NCBI GenBank assembly: GCA_964464625.1
Contig: CAYXKD010000114.1
Coordinates: forward strand, 1-5,275
Reading direction: 5' to 3'
Origin: JAAZIN01 sp964464625
GTDB taxonomy: Bacteria; Bacillota; Dethiobacteria; DTU022
Length of the DNA: 5,275 bases
Positions 1 to 5,275 of the stretch are shown here, piece by piece. A program made the translations under genes and the position numbers. The notes under the pieces are model-generated. The model searched no databases. It saw nothing but the letters and a program-made list of their open reading frames with translations, and had not been told where the DNA came from. The number at the start of each line of letters is the position of its first letter. Position 1 is the stretch's first letter.

Positions 1-2283
1 AAGATCAACGGGTTTGGCCAGGTGGCAATCGAAGCCCGCCTCCTTTGATTTCCTGATGTCCTCCGGCCGGGCGTAACCGGTCAGTGAAACCAGTAAGATC
101 TCCTTCAGATCAGGGTCGGCGCGAAATGCCCGCGCAACCTGGTAGCCGTTCATGCTGGGAAGCCCGATATCGCACAGCAGTACATCAGGGCGAAATGCCC
201 TGGCCTCGTTAATCCCTGCAACCCCGTCGTAGGCTACCGCCGTCTCATGCCCCTCCGCTGTCAGCAGCAAGACAAGGCTGTCGGCAACATCCCTGATATC
301 CTCAATTACCAGCACCCGCAGACTGCCGCCAGGCGCGGCGGCAGCGGCCTCGGAAACGGCGGAAAGAGAGCCGGCGTACAGGGGCAGGCTCACCGTGAAC
401 GTCGATCCCTTGCCCAGCCCCTCGCTATAGGCATGGACTTCCCCGCCGTGCAGTTCGACCATCCCCTTGACCAGGGCCAGTCCCAGGCCCAGGCCGCCGG
501 AGCTGTGATCCAGGGAGTCATCGGCCTGCCGGAAGGGCATGAACAGGTTGCGGAGCACCTCCGGAGTCATCCCGTCACCATTGTCGGCCACATTGATTAT
601 CGCCCGCTGCCGGCGCTCCTCTTTGCTCAGACTCAACCGGGTCAAACCGCCTGATCCGGTAAACTTGAGGGCATTATGCAGCAGGTTTCCCACTACCTGG
701 ACCAGGCGCGCTTCATCGGCATAGACATAGAGTCCCGCCGGAAGCGGTTGAACCTCCAGGGCTACTGCCTTCTCTTGAAAGATGCATGCGAAATCTTCCG
801 CGGTCCGGGACAACAGTTTATCAACGGCAACCGGTTTTTTTTGCAGGACAACCTTTCTGCGCTTGATCCGGGTGACATCCAGCATGTCGTCCACCAGCCG
901 GGCAAGCTGACCTGCCTGCCGTTTAATGACCTCCCTCACATGGACAGCGCGATCAGCAGGCAGGTTCTCCATCTCCAGCAGAGAAAGGCTGAGCATAATG
1001 GAAGCCAGGGGGTTGCGAATCTCGTGTGAAAGGATGCCCAGAAATTCATCTTTTTGGCGGTCAGCTTCCAGAAGTTCTCCCAGGGCGACACCCAGGGCAT
1101 CCTGCGCCTGCTTGCTTTCGATTAGATCAGCGACCTGCCGGGCCAGAACGTCCAGGGCGCGGATCTCGCTTTCCATCAATTGGCGTGGTTTGCGCCAGTA
1201 TGTAGAAAACACACCCAGAACCGAACCGGTACGGGTGATCAGCGGCGTCGACTGGACAGCATGAAGGCCCATTCTCCGGCATTCTTGTGCATAGCTGCTG
1301 CCCACCATCAGTTTTGGCGCCGCCAGATCGGGGATCACGATCCTTTTGCGCCTCGCCGCAGCGAGAGCGCAGGGGCTCCCTGAATCAACATCGCTAACCT
1401 CCTGAACTCCATTATACCCCGCGTAGAACCCGCGCTGACCCAACAGCCGGAGCCGGCCGCCTTTCCCCTTTCCGTTGCTAAAAAGTTGCAGCCTGGCACA
1501 ATCAGCGTGGAGCAGCTCTATGAGGACATCCAGCGTTTTATCATAGAGGGCATCGATATTCCCGGCCTGGATCAGCTGCGTGCTGAAATCCTGCAGCAGC
1601 CTAGCGGAGGCGAGTTCCCAGTTAAGACGGTTTTCATTTTCGCGTAGCGCCTCCTCCGCCTGCCTGCGGCCGGTAATATCGACAAGCACAATCCGGCACC
1701 CCCCGGGCTCACTCCCGTTGTCGCCTCTTGCAGCCATTCCCAATTGGATCCACAACCGGGCGCCGTCTGAACGGATCATCTCCGTTTCAAAGATTTTCTC
1801 ACCGCCGGTGTTCATCAGCTTTCTGAACTGCAGGTAGAAACTATCTTTCTCCGCCCCACCGATGAAACGGGCCAGCGGCTGTCCGATCAGCTTGCCCCGC
1901 TCCAGGCCCAGCAGCTGCGAAACGGTAAGGTTGCCCCTCCGGATCAGACCGTTCCGGTCAAGGATCAAGTAGCCGGCCGGCGCCAGGTTGTAAAGTTCGA
2001 AGTATTCTGCCCGGGATTCCTCTAATGCCAGCTGGGCTTGTCGCAACTCTTCATTTTGCATCTCCAGCTCAGCCTGGTGAACACGGAGTTCGTAGAGCAA
2101 CCGCTGTGTCTCCCCGATGGGCGCCCCCCTATCCCAGGCGGCATCGGGATCTTTGCCCTGAAGCATCTTTTCAGCCCGTAAACGAAGTTCCCCGGCCCCG
2201 CGGGCTTCTCTATTTTTCTTCAGATCCGCACCCCTCTCCGCCCGGATAGCGACCCGCCACCCGCTCTGTGGTAGCAATAGCAT
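1..2283 (-). CDS. Soluble PAS-GAF hybrid histidine kinase with C-terminal receiver domain (3' end cut by window)
   Basis: Sensor kinase expected to autophosphorylate on His and relay to an Asp in its own receiver. The frame is open from ATG 2283 to base 1 (761 codons seen). Numbering from that ATG: coiled N-terminus at about 56-92 (LRVHQAELEMQNEELR); PAS at about 93-206, with LAPAGYLILD and ending DITGRR; GAF at about 227-395, with AVQSTPLITRTG; HisKA at about 409-475, with the H-box ILSHEIRNPL and phosphoacceptor His420; HATPase_c at about 520-637, with N-box GNLLHNALKF, G1 box DNGDG at 567-571, GGLGLGLALVKG at 596-607 and GKGST at 624-628. The receiver begins at about 655 with the acidic pair Glu661-Asp662, phosphoacceptor Asp705 (LLCDIGLP), Thr735 and Lys757-Pro758. 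Only its last few residues and the stop are missing. All kinase and receiver motifs are intact. No membrane segment or signal peptide is seen, so it is probably cytoplasmic. Its start overlaps the end of the CheB-CheR gene in another frame, which implies co-transcription. The start could instead be CTG 2223 (14-nt overlap) or ATG 2166. What it senses and what lies downstream are unknown. Confidence 0.93.
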   Translation of the reverse strand, partial: MLLLPQSGWRVAIRAERGADLKKNREARGAGELRLRAEKMLQGKDPDAAWDRGAPIGETQRLLYELRVHQAELEMQNEELRQAQLALEESRAEYFELYNLAPAGYLILDRNGLIRRGNLTVSQLLGLERGKLIGQPLARFIGGAEKDSFYLQFRKLMNTGGEKIFETEMIRSDGARLWIQLGMAARGDNGSEPGGCRIVLVDITGRRQAEEALRENENRLNWELASARLLQDFSTQLIQAGNIDALYDKTLDVLIELLHADCARLQLFSNGKGKGGRLRLLGQRGFYAGYNGVQEVSDVDSGSPCALAAARRKRIVIPDLAAPKLMVGSSYAQECRRMGLHAVQSTPLITRTGSVLGVFSTYWRKPRQLMESEIRALDVLARQVADLIESKQAQDALGVALGELLEADRQKDEFLGILSHEIRNPLASIMLSLSLLEMENLPADRAVHVREVIKRQAGQLARLVDDMLDVTRIKRRKVVLQKKPVAVDKLLSRTAEDFACIFQEKAVALEVQPLPAGLYVYADEARLVQVVGNLLHNALKFTGSGGLTRLSLSKEERRQRAIINVADNGDGMTPEVLRNLFMPFRQADDSLDHSSGGLGLGLALVKGMVELHGGEVHAYSEGLGKGSTFTVSLPLYAGSLSAVSEAAAAAPGGSLRVLVIEDIRDVADSLVLLLTAEGHETAVAYDGVAGINEARAFRPDVLLCDIGLPSMNGYQVARAFRADPDLKEILLVSLTGYARPEDIRKSKEAGFDCHLAKPVDL

Positions 2284-2855
2284 AGGGGTTACCGCTTTTG
2301 TTCAGCAAAATGGTCGCGGTAAGCCACACCGTTATAGTCCCGCCGCTCTTCGAAAGCCGCTCAGTCTGGAAAGTCTCCAGCACACTACCCTCGGCCAATT
2401 TTTTAGCCATCTCCAGAAACTTGCCATGCCAGCCCGGGGGAACCATATCCCGGATATTCATCCTGAGCGCTTCGGACTCCTTCCATCCGTACATCCTTTC
2501 CGCCCCCGGATTCCAGGCCAGAATACGCCCTTCCAGATCCTGCACGGTAATGGCGTCGTTGGAATCATAGACCACCACAGCCAGGCGGCTCATTGACTGC
2601 TGCAGATCCTTCATCGCGGTGATATTGATAAAATTGATCACCGCACCCTCAATGACATGGTCAAGAGTGCGGTAAGGAATGATATTCAGCCGGTACCATT
2701 CACCGTTTTTTGCCATCGCCTCCACCTCTTTCGGCGCCAGGGTTTCCAGAACTTCCTGCAGATCTCTTTCAAGGCGCTCATAGCCGATCAGGTTGGCGGT
2801 AATATGGCTCACCGGTCTCCCCAGATCACCCTGGATCAGGTTGATCACCTTTGTT
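2210..2855 (-). pseudogene. Out-of-frame C-terminal part of the CheB-CheR-PAS gene (rest of one PAS plus a second PAS)
   Basis: This is the 3' continuation of the CheB-CheR gene in the +1 frame. It contributes about 214 residues from ACA at 2854 to TAG at 2212-2210. The first part completes the interrupted PAS: TKVINLIQGDLGRP follows RFTPAA of the upstream fragment with no residue lost, through a WYRLNIIPYRTL strand, to EGAVINFINIT. A second PAS follows, with AVVVYDSNDAITVQD, WNPGAERMYGW (a typical PAS core) and ATILLNKSGNPYAIATTER. Joined to the upstream fragment by dropping one base, the protein would be about 983 residues, with the second PAS at about 857-969. The last 16 residues, after TTER, look like a short non-conserved tail, so the gene may end naturally here. 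The frame has a TTG at 2899 and an ATG at 2890, but both lie within the coding sequence of the upstream PAS, and neither is a credible gene start. A GTG at 2812 behind GGGGAG, just after the upstream TGA, could allow re-initiation. It would lose the start of the PAS domain. Confidence 0.85.
2231..2239 (-). promoter_or_regulatory. Shine-Dalgarno-like GGAGAGGGG before a possible CTG start of the histidine kinase
   Basis: The purine-rich GGAGAGGGG lies within the last codons of the CheB-CheR-PAS gene, 7 nt before an in-frame CTG (2223-2221) of the kinase. From that CTG the protein would begin (M)KKNREARGAGELR and then enter the RAEK-type N-terminus common in PAS kinases of this kind. The rival ATG at 2283 has only weak purine content upstream (AAAGCGGTAA). 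The site would couple translation of the two genes. Confidence 0.45.
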
Positions 2856-5162
2856 GGCAGCAGGCGTAAATCGTTTAATCCGCAGTTCATGGTCGACAAA
2901 GATGGTGCCGATACCTGTACCGGCGAGCATATTGTTCATATCGTTATTGGACCGGGAAAGCTCCTCGTTTTTCGTATGCAGCTCTGCGTTCACCATAACG
3001 AGTTCTTCGTTCACCGATTGCAGTTCCTCCCGGGAGGTCTCCAGCTCTTCGTTGGTGGCGTGAAATTCCTCGATGGTCGATTGCAGCTCCTCGTTGGCAG
3101 ATTCCAGTTCCTCAATCACGCTTTGCAGGTACTCATCCTTGCTTTGCAGCTCCCGCTCCAGGGCAGCTGCAAATTCGCCCATGTTCGTTACTTCCGCTGC
3201 TGCAGATATAGCGGAGGCGCACTCCTCGCAGTCGCCCCCCTGGGGAGACTGTGCTTCTTCGAAAACAACAAGCAGCATCCCCTGCGTGCCGTAAAATTCA
3301 GCAGTCAGCGGCCTGACAGTGAGATTTACCACTGTCACAGTGCCGTCCGACTTGACCTTCAGTCCCTCGGATGACACCGTTTGGTTTTGGGAGACTGCCC
3401 GGTAAATGGCGTCGGCCAATTCATTTTTCAGACCTTCCCGCGCCATCTTCATTATATTGTGGCTCATGGTCCCTGAGGCAGGCTCCAGGTATTTACCGGT
3501 GCGGCCGTGGATATAGAGGATTTCCCCGTGCAGGTTTATCGCCACACAGGCCGGAGTATGATCCTGCAGGAGCGTGTCCTGAACCAGCTGGGCCAGCTCT
3601 CCGTCCCGCTTGTCCAAAACAGGCACAGCCGCGGAAAAAGAATTGAGCAAAGGAAGCATAGGTTGGGCCGTCTTGGGAAAGATCTCTTTTCCACGCTGGT
3701 AAAGCTTCCACTTACGATCCACCGTGTTAAAGAGATCCGGATCCCCTGCCGTTTCAGAGGTGCCCAGGAAAAGGTAACCCCCGGGGAGAAGCGCGTAATG
3801 GAATAAATGCAATACTTTCTTTTGCATCTCCGAGCCCAGGTAAATCTGCAGGTTCCGGCAGCTGACCAGGTCCACCCTGGCAAAGGGGGGATCCTTAATT
3901 ACGCTGTGCACGGCAAAAATGATCGTTTCACGGACAGATTTCCGGATCAGGTAACCGGCGCCGTCCTCTTCCAAGGTGAAAAACCGTTTCAATCGTTCCG
4001 GGGAAATGTCTGCAGCAATGCCGGCAGGAAAACGGCCCAGACGGGCCTGTTCTATGGCCCGGCTATCAATATCAGTGGCAAAAAATTGCACCTTTAAATA
4101 CAGCTGCATCTCTTCCAGATATTCCTTGATCAGTATGGCCAGGGAGTAGGCTTCTTCACCGGTGGAGCAGCCCGCCACCCATACCCGAATGATTTCCCCA
4201 GGTTTTTTCCCGGCGATAATGCTGGGCAGCACCTTGTCGCGAAGGGCTACAAAGGCCCCCGGGTCCCGAAAAAAACTGGTCACCCCCACCAACAGTTCTC
4301 TAAAGAGAGCCTGGATTTCCCCCTTATTTGACTGCACGTAACGCAGGTAATCAGCCAGGCTGATAATCTGATTGACGGAAAGACGTTTATCAATACGACG
4401 GAGAATTGTGCTGCGTTTGTATCCGGAAAAATTATGGCCTGTCCGAACATGCAGCAGGGATAAGATCCCGGCCAGCGATTCTTCGGATTCAGGCTGCAGG
4501 GGCCCGGCCGGTTGAAAATCTTTCTTGGTAATATTCTGAAGGTAGCCGGCCAGATGAGCCGGCATCTCCCCGGGAGACATTACAAAGTCAACCAGGCCGG
4601 TGGCGATGGCGCTTTGAACCATGCTTTTGGTTTCGGCCGTTGCGGGATCCTGAGCCATGGCCATACCACCCTCGGCTTTGACCGCCTTCATTCCCTGCGT
4701 CCCGTCGCTGCCTCCACCGGAAAGAATAATGCAAATCGCGCGCTCTTTTTGATCATCGGCCAACGATCGGAAAAAAACGTCGATGGGGTAGCCTCCCCGT
4801 TCTTCAGGTGGCGCCGCCAGATGCAGCCGCCCCCGCCTGATGATCAGATGACTGTCCGCCGGAGCGATGTAAATCGTCTTTGGCGCCACCTTTGTTCCCT
4901 CTTCGACTTCGCGTACCGGCAAGCCCGTACACCGTCCCAGCAGCTCGCCCAGCACACTCTTGTATCCTGCAGGCAGGTGTTGGACCAGGACAAAGGCCAG
5001 CTTGGCTCCGAGATCATCCGGCATATTGGCAAAGAATTCCTCGAGAGCCCCCAATCCACCCGCCGAAGCGCCAATGCCTGCAATGGAAAAAACCGCGCCC
5101 GGCTCAGTGTCATCAAGGAGATCTTTCTCCCCCCACTGATCAGTAACGTTGTTTTGAGGCAA
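2826..5162 (-). CDS. CheB-CheR fusion with PAS domains, main fragment; frameshifted at its 3' part
   Basis: Fusion of the two chemotaxis receptor-modifying enzymes, expected to hydrolyse (CheB) and form (CheR, with S-adenosylmethionine) glutamyl methyl esters on partner proteins. Numbering is from the TTG at 5162 (778 residues). CheB, about 25-210: GASAGG with Ser33, VQHLP with His62 and SGGGSDG with Asp153, the expected catalytic triad. CheR, about 225-490: RTGHNFSGYK in the N-terminal part, the SAM-binding GCSTGEEAYS at 331-340, ATDID at 362-366 and the CRN motif at 435-437. A PAS-like domain lies at about 525-635, a heptad coiled coil at about 665-745 and the start of another PAS at about 748-769. 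There is no N-terminal receiver domain, no signal peptide and no membrane segment, so it is probably cytoplasmic. The TTG at 5162 is chosen because GGGAGGG lies 10 nt upstream; in-frame starts further upstream (TTG 5246, ATG 5237) fall in the promoter. Residues 770-778 are out-of-frame sequence before a TGA at 2828-2826, and the PAS domain continues in the +1 frame. The domain identities are very clear. Whether the full protein is made is not. Confidence 0.93.
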   Translation of the reverse strand: MPQNNVTDQWGEKDLLDDTEPGAVFSIAGIGASAGGLGALEEFFANMPDDLGAKLAFVLVQHLPAGYKSVLGELLGRCTGLPVREVEEGTKVAPKTIYIAPADSHLIIRRGRLHLAAPPEERGGYPIDVFFRSLADDQKERAICIILSGGGSDGTQGMKAVKAEGGMAMAQDPATAETKSMVQSAIATGLVDFVMSPGEMPAHLAGYLQNITKKDFQPAGPLQPESEESLAGILSLLHVRTGHNFSGYKRSTILRRIDKRLSVNQIISLADYLRYVQSNKGEIQALFRELLVGVTSFFRDPGAFVALRDKVLPSIIAGKKPGEIIRVWVAGCSTGEEAYSLAILIKEYLEEMQLYLKVQFFATDIDSRAIEQARLGRFPAGIAADISPERLKRFFTLEEDGAGYLIRKSVRETIIFAVHSVIKDPPFARVDLVSCRNLQIYLGSEMQKKVLHLFHYALLPGGYLFLGTSETAGDPDLFNTVDRKWKLYQRGKEIFPKTAQPMLPLLNSFSAAVPVLDKRDGELAQLVQDTLLQDHTPACVAINLHGEILYIHGRTGKYLEPASGTMSHNIMKMAREGLKNELADAIYRAVSQNQTVSSEGLKVKSDGTVTVVNLTVRPLTAEFYGTQGMLLVVFEEAQSPQGGDCEECASAISAAAEVTNMGEFAAALERELQSKDEYLQSVIEELESANEELQSTIEEFHATNEELETSREELQSVNEELVMVNAELHTKNEELSRSNNDMNNMLAGTGIGTIFVDHELRIKRFTPAANKGDQPDPG
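2850..2858 (-). other. Frameshift site (one extra base) inside a PAS domain
   Basis: On the minus strand the codons GCT GCC are followed by AACAAAGG. Read in the upstream frame this gives AAC AAA GGT and reaches TGA at 2828-2826. Skipping one A (2855 or 2854) gives ACA AAG GTG, which encodes the TKVINLI continuation expected for this PAS family. The disruption is therefore best explained by a single inserted base. It is not in a long homopolymer, and I see no classical XXXYYYZ slippery heptamer. Confidence 0.85.
2934..3101 (-). repeat. Degenerate 21-bp coding repeats: eight heptads of coiled coil
   Basis: Within the CheB-CheR protein, residues 688-743 form eight successive seven-residue units, for example SANEELQ, ATNEELE, TSREELQ, SVNEELV and TKNEELS. 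The shared pattern is x-x-N-E-E-L-x, and it repeats at the DNA level with a 21-bp period. A signalling-helix-like coiled coil in this place, linking CheR and its PAS to the downstream PAS, is typical of the family and probably sets dimerisation and signal transfer. Confidence 0.75.
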
Positions 5163-5171
5163 AAAAGCCCA

Positions 5172-5178
5172 CCCTCCC
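5172..5178 (-). promoter_or_regulatory. Ribosome binding site of the CheB-CheR gene, decides a TTG start
   Basis: GGGAGGG on the minus strand contains a full GGAGG core (5177-5173). It lies 10 nt (from its end at 5172) before the TTG at 5162-5160. No other start codon in the CheB frame has a comparable site, and the CheB domain begins about 25 residues later, which is a normal distance. The T-run between the site and the TTG is part of the spacer. Confidence 0.65.
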
Positions 5179-5216
5179 GGTTTTGATGGCGCGTTCGGAT
5201 TAAATTTCCTTTTGAA

Positions 5217-5246
5217 AGTATAGCAATATTCTACCATACAGGTCAA
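5217..5246 (-). promoter_or_regulatory. Sigma70/sigmaA-type promoter with extended -10
   Basis: On the minus strand TTGACC (5246-5241) matches the -35 consensus at five of six bases. After an 18-nt spacer comes TATACT (5222-5217), five of six for the -10 box, preceded by TGC, which forms an extended -10 (TGnTATACT). The predicted transcript start is near 5210, giving a leader of about 48 nt before the TTG at 5162. The ATG at 5237 and the TTG at 5246 lie inside the promoter and would not be in the transcript. Confidence 0.7.
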
Positions 5247-5258
5247 CCCGGCCCGGGT
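5246..5258. repeat. Perfect 6-bp inverted repeat next to the -35 box
   Basis: ACCCGG-C-CCGGGT forms a perfect palindrome with a 1-nt centre. It abuts the -35 hexamer, sharing one base. The position suits an operator for a dimeric regulator, but short GC-rich palindromes arise easily by chance and no second copy is seen in the window. Confidence 0.3.
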
Positions 5259-5275
5259 CTACCGGAGATATTTTC

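Noticed and set aside
2253..2255. A second single-base frameshift in a GGG run joining the CheB-CheR-PAS gene to the kinase
   Set aside because: The first gene already ends after a complete PAS domain with a short tail, and the kinase has its own plausible start and family-like N-terminus. A gene overlap explains the junction without a second mutation.
2850..2858. Programmed ribosomal frameshifting
   Set aside because: There is no recognisable slippery heptamer, no prfB-like stop-codon context at the junction, and the break lies inside a conserved domain. Mutation or sequence error is simpler.
2793..3374. Plus-strand open frame of 193 codons opposite the coiled coil
   Set aside because: Its repeated residues mirror the 21-bp periodicity of the heptads on the other strand, so it is a shadow frame.
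5161..5180. GC-rich stretch followed by six T on the minus strand, resembling an intrinsic terminator or attenuator
   Set aside because: The GGGAGGGTGGGC before the T-run has no complementary arm to form a hairpin, and it is better explained as the ribosome binding site and spacer.
4512..5186. Plus-strand open frame of 224 codons opposite the CheB domain
   Set aside because: It is antisense to strongly conserved CheB sequence, has no recognisable domain and no convincing ribosome site. It is a shadow of the GC-rich coding strand.
1..5275. CRISPR arrays, tRNA or rRNA genes, insertion sequences, attachment sites
   Set aside because: No spaced direct repeats, RNA gene signatures or transposase-like sequences were seen; both strands are accounted for by the two minus-strand genes.

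Overview
The window carries one sensory-signalling locus read entirely from the minus strand, entering at the right end and running off the left edge. Coding sequence fills nearly all of it; the only non-coding stretch is the promoter and leader at about 5163-5275. The moderately high GC content, a strong GGAGG-type ribosome site, a TTG start and a good sigma70/sigmaA-type promoter with an extended -10 point to a bacterium. Soluble sensors of this kind are common in anaerobic Firmicutes (Peptococcaceae-like) and in deltaproteobacteria. I cannot choose between these from the sequence alone.

Reading in the direction of transcription: a promoter (5246-5217) is followed by a leader of about 50 nt and a GGGAGGG ribosome site. 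A TTG at 5162 starts a receptor-free chemotaxis-type fusion: CheB methylesterase, CheR methyltransferase, a PAS-like domain, an eight-heptad coiled coil and a PAS domain. This frame stops at 2826, inside the PAS domain. The rest of that PAS domain and one more PAS continue in the +1 frame to 2210, and removing one base near 2854-2855 restores a continuous protein of about 983 residues. The gene is therefore frameshifted, through real mutation, sequence error or, less likely, recoding.

The second gene overlaps the end of the first in the third frame. It encodes a soluble hybrid histidine kinase (coiled N-terminus, PAS, GAF, HisKA, HATPase_c, REC) and stays open to base 1, where it is cut just after the Lys-Pro motif of the receiver domain. 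Its start is ambiguous: an ATG at 2283 gives a 74-nt overlap, while a CTG at 2223 sits behind a very good ribosome site and gives a 14-nt overlap.

Together the genes look like a co-transcribed, probably cytoplasmic sensory module. The CheB/CheR protein has the active-site motifs of both glutamyl-methylation enzymes but no receiver domain, and the adjoining kinase brings His and Asp phosphorylation sites. No membrane segment is evident in either protein, and no chemoreceptor, CheA or CheW gene lies in the window. The architecture belongs to known families. The points worth a second look are the frameshift, the unusual starts and the tight gene junction.
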